A DNA stretch of 18,458 bases. Source: Akkermansiaceae bacterium UBA2381. Its GTDB lineage: Bacteria; Verrucomicrobiota; Verrucomicrobiia; Verrucomicrobiales; DEV007. The stretch spans positions 1 through 18,458 of the forward strand of contig DDSV01000009.1 of the NCBI GenBank assembly GCA_002344215.1. Direction: 5' to 3'. The position numbers and the translations under genes are program-made. Below are positions 1-8,199 of this stretch, piece by piece. Numbering within the stretch: position 1 is the stretch's first letter; every line of letters starts with the position of its first letter. The notes below the pieces were generated by a model, which worked only from the letters and a program-made list of their open reading frames with translations, was not told the origin of the DNA and made no database searches.

Positions 1-42
1 ACTGCCCACTGCCCACTGCCCACTGCCCACTGCCCACTGCCC
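1..42. repeat. Heptanucleotide tandem repeat, six copies of ACTGCCC
   Basis: Six perfect head-to-tail copies of ACTGCCC fill the first 42 bases and the next three bases are the ATG of the DUF1501 gene. The array contains no stop codon in that gene's frame and no Shine-Dalgarno-like sequence. It begins at the window edge, so the true copy number may be higher. Because seven is not a multiple of three, a change in copy number would change the frame of anything translated through it. Confidence 0.97.
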
Positions 43-1467
43 ATGACCACTGACCCCTTCACCCGCCGCTCCTTCCTCGAGCAATCCTCCCTCGGCCTCG
101 GCTGGCTGGCCTTCTCGGCCCTCGCTTCTCGCACTTCCTGTCTCGCCGCTTCAGTCTCGGCGAGCGGTCTGAGCCCGCGCGACCCGCATTTTCCGGCGCG
201 AGCGAAACATGTCATTTTTCTCATGATGCGCGGCGGGCCCTCGCATGTCGATCTGCTCGATGAGAAACCCGAGTTGATCAAACACTCCGGCAAAACCTCG
301 ACGACGGGCCGTGACGCGGTTGGGGCCAAGCTTCTCGGTCCGGTGCATCCCTTCGCGAGCTACGGCAAGTCGGGTCTGCGCCTTTCCAGTCTCCTCCCGC
401 ACATTGGCCAGCACGCCGACGATCTCTGTGTGCTCAATTCCATGCACACCGATGTGCCGAACCATTCGCCCGCCTTCGTGCAGATGCACACGGGCAGTTT
501 CCAGTTTGTGCGTCCCTCCCTCGGGGCCTGGTCGGTTTACGGACTCGGCAGTGAGAATGAAAATCTTCCCGGCTTTGTCACCCTCAATCCGCCCGCCGGC
601 GACGGTGGAGCACGCAACTACGGCAGCGCCTTTCTCCCCAGCGTCTGTCAGGGCACGCGCCTCGGAGGAGGACAACTCCCCGGTCTTTACGCCGCCTTCC
701 TGAAAAAACAGGAGGCTCCCGGCCCGCCGATGCGGAACATCGCGAATCCCGATCGCACCCTGACCGAACAACGTCGCCAGCTCGACCTCATCCGGGGACT
801 CAACGAACAACGCCTCGCCCGGGAGCCTCATCAGCCCGAAGTCGAGGGTATGATCGAGTCTTTCGAACTTGCCTATCGAATGCAGAGTGAAGTGCCGGGG
901 GTGCTCGATCTCGCGAAGGAGTCCACGGAGACGCTCGAGCTCTACGGAATCGGGAAAGGCAACGATCTTTTCGCGAAGCAATGTCTCCTCGCCCGCCGCC
1001 TCGTCGAATCCGGAGTCCGTTTTATCGAGATCGCCTCACCCGAGGGATGGGACCATCATGCCCTCATCACGACCAACCTCAAGGCCGCCTGTGAATCCGT
1101 CGACAAGGCCGTGGGCGGACTGCTCAGCGACCTGAAACGTCGCGGACTCCTTCAGGATACCCTTGTCGTCTGGGGCGGTGAATTCGGGCGCACGCCCTAC
1201 GCTCCCGGCCTCGACGGACGCGACCACAACCACAAGGGCTTTTCCCTCTGGATGGCCGGAGGCGGAGTTAAAGGTGGCATCAACTACGGAGCGACCGACG
1301 AGATCGGGTATGAAGCCGTTGAGAATCCCATGCACATCCGCGACTGGCACGCCACGATTCTGCACTTGCTGGGATTGGACCACAAACGCCTGACCTACAA
1401 TTACGGCGGGCGGAACTTCCGGCTGACCGAAACTGGAGGGGAAGTCGCGAAGGGAATCCTTTCGTAA
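43..1467 (+). CDS. DUF1501 family protein, Tat-exported, alkaline-phosphatase/sulfatase-like fold
   Basis: This is a 474-residue member of the DUF1501 family, which is related to the sulfatase/alkaline phosphatase superfamily and abundant in Planctomycetota and Verrucomicrobiota. The N-terminus carries a twin-arginine signal (TRRSFLEQ, residues 7-14) followed by a hydrophobic stretch, so export of a folded protein is expected. Family motifs are seen in order: HVIFLMMRGGPSHVDLLD (56-73, with the presumed metal-ligand aspartate), WGGEFGRTP (377-385), the histidine-rich RDHNHKGF (393-400) and a C-terminal DWHATILHLLGLD (from 434). ATG 43 is chosen because the Tat motif falls at the right distance, although the frame stays open into the upstream heptamer array. 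These genes usually follow a DUF1553/DUF1549 cytochrome-type gene, which would lie outside the window. The family's exact substrate is not established; a role in polysaccharide or sulfate ester breakdown is only a guess from relatives. Confidence 0.93.
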   Translation: MTTDPFTRRSFLEQSSLGLGWLAFSALASRTSCLAASVSASGLSPRDPHFPARAKHVIFLMMRGGPSHVDLLDEKPELIKHSGKTSTTGRDAVGAKLLGPVHPFASYGKSGLRLSSLLPHIGQHADDLCVLNSMHTDVPNHSPAFVQMHTGSFQFVRPSLGAWSVYGLGSENENLPGFVTLNPPAGDGGARNYGSAFLPSVCQGTRLGGGQLPGLYAAFLKKQEAPGPPMRNIANPDRTLTEQRRQLDLIRGLNEQRLAREPHQPEVEGMIESFELAYRMQSEVPGVLDLAKESTETLELYGIGKGNDLFAKQCLLARRLVESGVRFIEIASPEGWDHHALITTNLKAACESVDKAVGGLLSDLKRRGLLQDTLVVWGGEFGRTPYAPGLDGRDHNHKGFSLWMAGGGVKGGINYGATDEIGYEAVENPMHIRDWHATILHLLGLDHKRLTYNYGGRNFRLTETGGEVAKGILS

Positions 1468-1545
1468 GGTGGGGTCGTTCGGTTCGCGGCCCGCGACCCA
1501 TAGCGACCGTGTGGGCGCTCTTTCTCTCTGGACGCTCAATGTCAT

Positions 1546-1570
1546 CCGCGTTGGGGCCCAACGCGGCTAC
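1546..1570. repeat. Intergenic palindrome followed by GGCTACCC
   Basis: Perfect 10-bp arms lie at 1546-1555 and 1557-1566 around a single base, and the sequence runs straight on into CTACCC. The same layout, a GC-rich palindrome then GCTAC, recurs with different arm sequences at 8131 and 10677. It sits between two plus-strand genes. There is no T-tract, so it is not a classical terminator, although a hairpin in the RNA could still form. Confidence 0.8.
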
Positions 1571-1635
1571 CCCTCCCCGGGGCACGCTTGCAATTTCTTT
1601 ACAAGTTAGTGCTTCAGGATTCCGTGATCCGCGCG

Positions 1636-1654
1636 TTATGGTATAAAAGCCATA
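1636..1654 (+). promoter_or_regulatory. Possible promoter element (TATAAA) inside a small inverted repeat
   Basis: TATAAA at 1642-1647 lies 23 bases before the giant gene's ATG. It is framed by 5-bp inverted arms (TATGG at 1636-1640, CCATA at 1650-1654). The hexamer resembles a -10 box, and the arms could be an operator half-site pair. No good -35 box is seen at 16-18 bp spacing, so this is only a candidate. Confidence 0.25.
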
Positions 1655-1670
1655 TCAAACCCGCCCGCTT

Positions 1671-4600
1671 ATGAATCCTCAAACACGACTTCGCCCGAGT
1701 GTCCTGACTTTCGCTCTTCTCTTCTTAGCCTTCCAACCCGGACTACCGTTGCGGGCGGAAGGGGAGATAGGATTCATCGAGCGATTTGCTCTCGCGAAGG
1801 ATCGCGCCGCCGCCCTCAAAGATCTCATCCCCGGAACGGAGGAGTTCTATTTCTATTCGGCTCTCCATGCCCAGCAGCAGGGAAAACTGGTCGAGGTCGA
1901 GGCCTTGCTGGAGCCGTGGATCAAGCGCTACGGACAGACTCCGAAAGTGGTCGAGATTCAGCACCGCCAGGCTCTTTTGAAATACACGAATGATCCGGCG
2001 GGAACGCTCCTTTATTTAAAGAATCAGCTCGGGCTTTCCTTCGATCATCAACAGCAAAAACTCGATGCGAAGCCGGATTTCCCGACGGGATTAAAGCCAG
2101 AGCAAACCAGTTGGGAGACTTTTCTCAGTCAGGCCTTTCAACAGGATGACCTGAGCGGAGTGAGTGATGCAGGTCTTGATGTTCTCATTCGCAATCAGGT
2201 CGAGATGACGCCGGTGCAGCGACGCCAGTTGCTGAGCCGTCTGCGCTATCCCGACTACGAGCAACTCCCCGGTCTGATCGCCGCCGATCTGAGGACTCCG
2301 GAGAGCGCGGGATTCGGGGAATTCGAGATTCACCGTCGCCTTACTATTGCCCAGCTCGATGAACTCGCCGGCCTCCGCCCCGAACTGGCGAACGATCCCC
2401 GTTTTGTGGATGCCCGGCTGCTCCGTATCCAACCGTCTGCCGACGAATCACCGGCCCGTCGTCCTGCGGTGGAGAAAGCCCGTCTCGACCGTCTCTGGGA
2501 GTATGTCAAAACCCTGCCGTCCGCCTTCGGGGCGCTCAAAGCGTCGGTGCTTTTTCAGTGGCTGCAGGAGGCGAGGACGAGGGGCGAGTACCCGAGAGAG
2601 GAGTTCACCGCCTATCTGGAACTGCCCCGGGCGATGCCCTACATGAAACCGGAGTATCTCCGTGACCAGCAGGCCCGCGGGGTTTTTGTCGACCTCGGTG
2701 CGGACTTTACCGGGAACCTCGGCTTCGCGCCGATAGTCGATGATGAGGCGCTCGTGCGTGAGTATCTCGAGCACTTTTTTCTCGAAGACGAAAGCTACCA
2801 GCGATTTTCGCCCTTTGTTCAGGAGACCTATCTCAAGGAGGTCTTTGCCGAGACCAAACTGCTCAACGGGATCGGTGATCCGGAGCAATGGTTTTCGATG
2901 CTCAGTCCCGTTCAGGTGCAGGAATTGAAGGATCGGGTCGAAATCGCCTTTTCCCCGATCAACCGCGAGCATCTCACGGCTTCCGCCGACGTCGCCCTCA
3001 CCGCGACCCTGAAAAATGTGAAGGAACTGATCGTGAAGGTCTATGAGATCAACGCCCTGAACTTCTACCTCGACCGCAAGGAGGAAATCAATACCGACCT
3101 AAACCTCGACGGTCTCGTTGCCAACGAGGAAAAACTCTATCGCTACGAGGATGCCCCGATTCGCCGCCGCACCGAGACCTTTGCTTTTGAGTCCTTGAAG
3201 GATCGCAAAGGGATCTGGGTGATCGAATTGATCGGTAATGGAATCAGTTCCCGTGCCCTCGTACGAAAAGGCAAATTGCAGCACCTCTCGACTACCACTG
3301 TCGGCGGGGAGTTATTGACGGTGCTGGATGATGAGAATGTGCCGGTCAAAGCCGCTGCGGCCTGGTTCGGCGGGAAGCGATATGAGGCGGACGAACAGGG
3401 GCTCATTCTGCTTCCATTTTCCGAGGCGGGAGAGGTGCCGGTGGTGCTGACGGACGGAGATTTTGCCAGCCTTGTGAAGATCAATCTGCCGGTGGAGCAA
3501 TATGAGTTCACTGCGGGAGTGCTTCTGGAACAGGAAACGCTCCTGCCGGGAACCGAGGCGAACATCGCGATCCGCCCTGTCCTCAGTCTCAACGGCGAGC
3601 CGGTTCAGATCTCAAATCTGAAAGAAACCCGCCTCACCCTTTCCACTGCCGATCTCGACGGGATCGATTCGATCAGCGAGGCGAAAGACTTTGCTTTGTT
3701 TGATGACAAAGAATCGAGCTACACCTTCCGGGTGCCGGCGCGCCTGACGAGAGTCACGGTGGAGTTGAGTGGCGAGGTACCCTCAATTACACGACCTGGA
3801 GAAACGACGACGCTTCAGTTCTCGAAGAGCTTCGAAGTGAATGGAGTCGAAGCTCAGGATGTCGTGGCTGATACCTATCTGAGCCGACTCGGGGATCGAT
3901 ATGTAGTCGATGTGTTAGGAAGATCGGGCGAGCCGGTGGCGGAGCGACCCGTGTATTTCAGCTTTTCCCATCGGGACTTCACGACTCCGATCACGGTGAC
4001 CCTGAAATCCGGCCCGCAGGGTCGGATTGACCTTGGCGCCTTGCCGGGTATCACTGCGATCAGTTGCCGTCCCGACCGCTTTCCCGAGCGCCAGTGGGAA
4101 TTGCGGCGCGGCCGTGTTTCACGACAGAATACGATGCATGCGAGCGTCGGTGAGGTAATCGAGATCCCCTTGGGAGGATCCGGCAGTTCCTTTAGCCGGA
4201 GCGATCTCGCGATCTTCGAAACGAAAACCGACATTCCGATCGAGGATGTGTTTGCCAAGGCGAAGTTCGAGAACGGCCTGGTGAAACTGGAGGGACTCAA
4301 GGCCGGAGACTATGAAGTGGTCATCAAGGGCGAATCCCGAGCGGTCCAGTTGAAAGTCACCGAAGCAAAGGTGGAGCACTTTGGATACTCGCTGTCAGAG
4401 GACCGGCACCTCCAGCGACGAAACACGAAACCTTTGCAGATTGCTTCGCTTGAGAAAAAGGGTGGAAAGATCGAACTCGCTCTCGTCAATGCGGACGAGC
4501 TGACCCGGGTTCATCTGGTCGCGACGCGATTCCTTCCGCAGTTTGATCCTTTTCTCACGTTGGATCAGGGGCACACCGCTTCCCCCTTCGAAATCCGGCG

Positions 4601-7600
4601 GGGAACCAACGCCTCACGATATGTCTCAGGTCGGGATATCGGTGAGGAGTATCGCTACATTCTCGAGCGGCGTGGATCGAAGAAATTCCCCGGAAACATG
4701 CTGAGCCGTCCCGGTCTCATCCTGAATCCCTGGGAGCTGAATGAAACCGCCACGAGCGTGGACGAAGCCGAGGTGGGCGAAGAATACAAAAAGAGCCGGG
4801 AAATGCAGGAAGCCGCGCGCAGTGCCGGGGTGCCGGGGTCTCTAAGTTATGCTCCCAATGAAGAGCCCACAGGAAGACAAAGCCCGAGTCTGAACTTCCT
4901 TGCACAGCAGGCCATCGTCCTCTCAAATCTCAAGGTCGGAGAAGACGGAAAAATCTCTCTCGATCTCGCCGACTTCGATGATCGCCAGCACCTCCATGTC
5001 GTGGCGGTTAACCGTTTCAACACGGTGTATCGCCAGCTCGCTCTATCGGAAGCTGAGGGCGGGGTGAAGATCCGGGATCTCCGGCTCGAATCGACCCTCG
5101 ACCGTGAAAAGGATTTTACGCAGCGGCGCAAGGTGACCCTGCTCAAAGGCGGGCAGACGCTCACCGTGAGCGATTTCAGGGCCTCCGAAGTGCAGACCTA
5201 CGACACCGTCGCCGGGATTTACGGCACTCTCCTCGGGATCAATCCGGATGAGAATTTTTCCGCTTTCGGATTCCTCGGTTCCTGGAACACGCTGGAGGAG
5301 GCGAAGAAGCGCGAGCTCTACTCCGAGTTTGCCTGTCACGAGTTGAGCTTTTTTCTCTCGCAGAAGGATGTCGCCTTCTTTGAGAAAGTCGTGCAGCCCT
5401 ATCTGAAGAACAAAAAGGACAAAACCTTCCTCGATCATTACCTCATTGGAAACAATCTTGAGCGCTATCTGGCTCCCTGGGAGTTCAGTCGGCTCAACAT
5501 CGTCGAACGAATCCTTCTCGCCCGTCGATTCGGCGAAGACGAGCGGGTTCGAACGGCCGGTCACATCGTCAGTCTTCACGAACTCATCCCGCCCGATCCG
5601 GAGCGTGATGCCTTCTTTTTCCGGCAGGCACTTCGTGGAAGGGGGGCGGAAGCCGATGAGTTGAAAAACATCGCCGCCCTCGCTGTCAGCGTTGAATATG
5701 CTGCGGATGTGAAAGGTGATTTCGGGGACAAGGGCCTGAGCTCACGAAAAATGATGTCCCGCGGTGCTCCGATGGCGGCGCCCGCACCCATGCCGGCCGC
5801 TGAGGCGCCCATGGCAGCACAGTCGGCGGACGCGGTAAGCGACTCGTTTGGCGGAGCGATGCCCGCTCTTGTCGGTAACGCGATGGGTATCACGGATGAA
5901 TCGCTCCTCGAAAAAGCGAAGGCCCAGGCGCTCTACCGGGTCCTCGAATCGACCCGTGAATGGGCGGAGAATAATTATTACCAGCTCCCCATCGCCGAGC
6001 AGACCGCCGAGCTTGTGACGGTGAACGGATTCTGGAAGGACTTTGCCAACTGGAATGGTGAGGGTGGCTTCTACTCACGCGAGTTCCCCGGAGCGACGAA
6101 GAATTTCACGGAGATGATGTTTGTGCTCAGTGTCCTCGAGCTTCCCTTTGTCGCGGAGAAACATGAGTTCACGGTCGAGGACAATGTCCTGAAGATCACC
6201 TCGGGCTCACCGCTCGTGGTTTTCCACGAAGAGATCCAGGAGGCGGCGACCGCGAAAGGCGAGGCCCCCATTCTCGTCAGCCAGAACTTCCTGCGGGTCG
6301 ATGACCGGTTCCGCACTGAAGACGGGCAGCAGGTCGATAAATTTGTGACCGACGAGTTTCTCACCGGAGTCGTCTACGCCACCCAGATCGTGGTGACCAA
6401 TCCCACTTCTTCGGCGCATCGTCTCGATCTGCTCGTGCAGATTCCCGAAGGGGCGATTCCGGTGGCGGGCAGTGATTACACGAAGTCCTATCCGGTTCAG
6501 CTCGCGGCCTTTTCAACCCAGAGCCAGGAGGTGCAATTCTACTTTCCCAAATCATCGGGTGAGAAAACTTTTGCGGTCTATCCGGTTCGTGTCTCGAAGA
6601 ATGAAGAGGTCATCGCGAGCGGAGGGGAGATGAATTTTAAAGTCGTCGATCAACTGACCCGCTTCGACGAAGCCTCGTGGGAGTATCTCTCCCAGTTCGG
6701 GACGGAGAAAGAGGTGCTCGATTACCTTGCGGCAAACAACCTGCACCGGATCGATCTCAGTCGCATCGCCTGGCGGGTTCGTGAAGAGGTGGACTTTTTC
6801 AAAAAGGTCACCGAACTCATCGGATCACGTCATGCCTACGATGCGACACTCTGGAGCTACGGCATTCATCACAACGTCGCGGAGGTCGCGCGCGAATACC
6901 TGAAACATCGCGAGGACTTTCTCCTTCAGTGCGGACGCTGGATCGACTGCGAACTCGTCAGCCTCGATCCGGTTGAGCGACACTGGTACCAGCATCTCGA
7001 GTATTCGCCTCTGGTGAATGCCCGCACTCACCGCCTCGGTCGCGAACGCAAGATTCTGAACGACCGTTTCCGTTCCCAGTATCAGGGATTCCTTGAGGTC
7101 GCTTCCTACAAGCCGGAACTCAGCGCGGAAGAACGTCTCGGGGTGACGGCGTATTTGTCGCTGCAGGACAGGGTCGAAGAGTCCCTTGAGTGGCTCGATT
7201 CCATCGATGCGGCGAAGGTCGAGTCGCGAATCCAGTATGATTACCTCAAGGCCTATCATGCGCTCTATCGTGACGATGTGGCAGGCGCGAAGGCGATCGC
7301 AGTGGCCTACCAGGATTATCCAGTGGATCGCTGGAAGGAAAAATTTGCCGGAGTCGGTGCCCAGGTCAGTGCGATTGAAGGGGCGAAGGTCGACCCTGAC
7401 GCGGAAACCCGCGAAGGACAGATCGAGAAGTTGTCGGCAAAAGATCCCTTCATCGAACTGACCGCGACCGGGCGTGAGGCGAAGCTGCGCTACCGGAATC
7501 TCGGAACGGTAACGGTGAACTATTACGAAATGGATCTGGAGTTCCTCTTTTCGAGCAAACCCTTTGTCTCGGGCGGGAGCGGGGAGTTCAGTTTCATCAA

Positions 7601-8018
7601 GCCGAACCGTTCGGTCGCGATGCCGCTTCCGGCCGATGCGGAGTTGATCCAGTTTGAGGTGCCCGAAGAGTTCGCGAGTAGGAACGTCCTCGTTGAGGTC
7701 GTCGGGGGAGGTAAGACCGAATCGGTCGCGATCTACTCGAACACCCTCAAGGTGCAGATCTCCGCCAATTACGGGCAGATGGAAGTCAGACGTGAACAGG
7801 ATGACCAGCCGCTTGGGCGCGCCTACGTGAAGGTCTACGCAAAGATGAACAATGGTGAGGTGCGTTTTCTCAAAGACGGCTACACCGACCTGCGCGGAAA
7901 ATTCGACTACGTCAGTCTGAGCACCAACGAACTCGACGAAGTCGGTGAGTTGAGCCTGCTCGTGATGAGCGAGGAGAACGGTTCGCTGGTTAGGGAGGTC
8001 GATCCGCCGCAGCGATAG
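1671..8018 (+). CDS. Giant secreted protein (2115 aa), alpha-2-macroglobulin-like domains without a thioester
   Basis: The start at 1671 gives a clear Sec signal peptide (hydrophobic core about residues 13-25, probable cleavage after LPLRA near 29), so the protein is periplasmic or outside the cell. Residues about 30-430 are helix-rich and TPR-like. From about 431 to 740 there are beta-rich segments that read like consecutive macroglobulin domains: VKVYEIN, then GIWVIELIGNG, then a turn-rich VLDDENVPVKAA, then LLEQETLLPGTEANI. An M/A/P-rich linker lies at about 1361-1405. A helical repeat region spans about 1690-1910 and a small beta domain closes the protein (about 2025-2115). I find no CxEQ thioester motif, so covalent trapping as in true alpha-2-macroglobulins is not expected. 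No catalytic motif is recognised. The assignment comes from pattern and size, not a search; 'large uncharacterised exported protein' is the safe reading. No Shine-Dalgarno sequence precedes the ATG. Confidence 0.9.
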   Translation: MNPQTRLRPSVLTFALLFLAFQPGLPLRAEGEIGFIERFALAKDRAAALKDLIPGTEEFYFYSALHAQQQGKLVEVEALLEPWIKRYGQTPKVVEIQHRQALLKYTNDPAGTLLYLKNQLGLSFDHQQQKLDAKPDFPTGLKPEQTSWETFLSQAFQQDDLSGVSDAGLDVLIRNQVEMTPVQRRQLLSRLRYPDYEQLPGLIAADLRTPESAGFGEFEIHRRLTIAQLDELAGLRPELANDPRFVDARLLRIQPSADESPARRPAVEKARLDRLWEYVKTLPSAFGALKASVLFQWLQEARTRGEYPREEFTAYLELPRAMPYMKPEYLRDQQARGVFVDLGADFTGNLGFAPIVDDEALVREYLEHFFLEDESYQRFSPFVQETYLKEVFAETKLLNGIGDPEQWFSMLSPVQVQELKDRVEIAFSPINREHLTASADVALTATLKNVKELIVKVYEINALNFYLDRKEEINTDLNLDGLVANEEKLYRYEDAPIRRRTETFAFESLKDRKGIWVIELIGNGISSRALVRKGKLQHLSTTTVGGELLTVLDDENVPVKAAAAWFGGKRYEADEQGLILLPFSEAGEVPVVLTDGDFASLVKINLPVEQYEFTAGVLLEQETLLPGTEANIAIRPVLSLNGEPVQISNLKETRLTLSTADLDGIDSISEAKDFALFDDKESSYTFRVPARLTRVTVELSGEVPSITRPGETTTLQFSKSFEVNGVEAQDVVADTYLSRLGDRYVVDVLGRSGEPVAERPVYFSFSHRDFTTPITVTLKSGPQGRIDLGALPGITAISCRPDRFPERQWELRRGRVSRQNTMHASVGEVIEIPLGGSGSSFSRSDLAIFETKTDIPIEDVFAKAKFENGLVKLEGLKAGDYEVVIKGESRAVQLKVTEAKVEHFGYSLSEDRHLQRRNTKPLQIASLEKKGGKIELALVNADELTRVHLVATRFLPQFDPFLTLDQGHTASPFEIRRGTNASRYVSGRDIGEEYRYILERRGSKKFPGNMLSRPGLILNPWELNETATSVDEAEVGEEYKKSREMQEAARSAGVPGSLSYAPNEEPTGRQSPSLNFLAQQAIVLSNLKVGEDGKISLDLADFDDRQHLHVVAVNRFNTVYRQLALSEAEGGVKIRDLRLESTLDREKDFTQRRKVTLLKGGQTLTVSDFRASEVQTYDTVAGIYGTLLGINPDENFSAFGFLGSWNTLEEAKKRELYSEFACHELSFFLSQKDVAFFEKVVQPYLKNKKDKTFLDHYLIGNNLERYLAPWEFSRLNIVERILLARRFGEDERVRTAGHIVSLHELIPPDPERDAFFFRQALRGRGAEADELKNIAALAVSVEYAADVKGDFGDKGLSSRKMMSRGAPMAAPAPMPAAEAPMAAQSADAVSDSFGGAMPALVGNAMGITDESLLEKAKAQALYRVLESTREWAENNYYQLPIAEQTAELVTVNGFWKDFANWNGEGGFYSREFPGATKNFTEMMFVLSVLELPFVAEKHEFTVEDNVLKITSGSPLVVFHEEIQEAATAKGEAPILVSQNFLRVDDRFRTEDGQQVDKFVTDEFLTGVVYATQIVVTNPTSSAHRLDLLVQIPEGAIPVAGSDYTKSYPVQLAAFSTQSQEVQFYFPKSSGEKTFAVYPVRVSKNEEVIASGGEMNFKVVDQLTRFDEASWEYLSQFGTEKEVLDYLAANNLHRIDLSRIAWRVREEVDFFKKVTELIGSRHAYDATLWSYGIHHNVAEVAREYLKHREDFLLQCGRWIDCELVSLDPVERHWYQHLEYSPLVNARTHRLGRERKILNDRFRSQYQGFLEVASYKPELSAEERLGVTAYLSLQDRVEESLEWLDSIDAAKVESRIQYDYLKAYHALYRDDVAGAKAIAVAYQDYPVDRWKEKFAGVGAQVSAIEGAKVDPDAETREGQIEKLSAKDPFIELTATGREAKLRYRNLGTVTVNYYEMDLEFLFSSKPFVSGGSGEFSFIKPNRSVAMPLPADAELIQFEVPEEFASRNVLVEVVGGGKTESVAIYSNTLKVQISANYGQMEVRREQDDQPLGRAYVKVYAKMNNGEVRFLKDGYTDLRGKFDYVSLSTNELDEVGELSLLVMSEENGSLVREVDPPQR

Positions 8019-8028
8019 GTTTCTTCTC

Positions 8029-8052
8029 TCGCGTGAGCGCGGGAACACGCGA
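8029..8052. other. Small hairpin just downstream of the giant gene
   Basis: Seven-base arms TCGCGTG (8029-8035) and CACGCGA (8046-8052) flank a 10-base loop, starting 10 bases after the stop codon. A T-tract is missing, so an intrinsic terminator is not supported. The position could still suit an RNA 3'-end structure. Confidence 0.3.
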
Positions 8053-8130
8053 AGCGGGTAGACGGCGTGAAAACAAAGTCAACGGCCGTTCGGCCCGAGC
8101 GGCCAACGTGGGGCGTCCATGAAACACTCT

Positions 8131-8156
8131 CCCCGACCGGGCCGGTCGGGGCTACC
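8131..8156. repeat. Intergenic palindrome followed by GGCTACCC (second of three)
   Basis: Ten-base perfect arms lie at 8131-8140 and 8142-8151 around one G and run into CTACCC at 8151-8156. The arrangement copies that of 1546-1570 with a different arm sequence. It sits in the gap between the convergent giant gene and the DUF58 gene and, with the hairpin at 8029, may form RNA structure on either strand. Confidence 0.8.
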
Positions 8157-8160
8157 CGAA

Positions 8161-8199
8161 GAAGTTGATCCGCCGCAACGCCAGGTTCAGATCAACTGA
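8161..8199 (+). pseudogene. Relic duplicate of the giant gene's 3' end
   Basis: Read in frame, 8161-8199 encodes EVDPPQRQVQIN then a TGA stop. The giant gene ends EVDPPQR then TAG at 7995-8018. Over 27 aligned bases (7995-8021 against 8161-8187) 22 are identical. Four of the five differences are silent third-position changes, and the fifth turns the TAG stop into CAG. Silent differences suggest both copies once evolved as coding sequence, so this may be the surviving tail of a deleted tandem paralogue. It overlaps the end of the convergent DUF58 gene by 13 bases. A target-site duplication is the alternative. Confidence 0.45.

Noticed and set aside
1546..1566. Intrinsic terminator for the DUF1501 gene
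   Set aside because: The stem is strong but no T-tract follows and the same palindrome layout recurs in gaps of other orientation.
6825..8048. A 407-codon open frame antisense to the end of the giant gene
   Set aside because: No recognisable domain or start context, and it lies wholly opposite well-behaved coding sequence; typical shadow frame.
8072..8089. An 18-base identity with 14106-14123 inside the LolA-like gene
   Set aside because: One copy is within conserved-looking coding sequence and the match does not extend; it may be chance or a captured fragment, with too little to support either.
8022..8160. A small mobile element with a target-site duplication after the giant gene
   Set aside because: The flanking repeats differ at 5 of 27 positions in a silent-codon pattern, which does not fit a simple insertion duplication, and no terminal inverted repeats were found.
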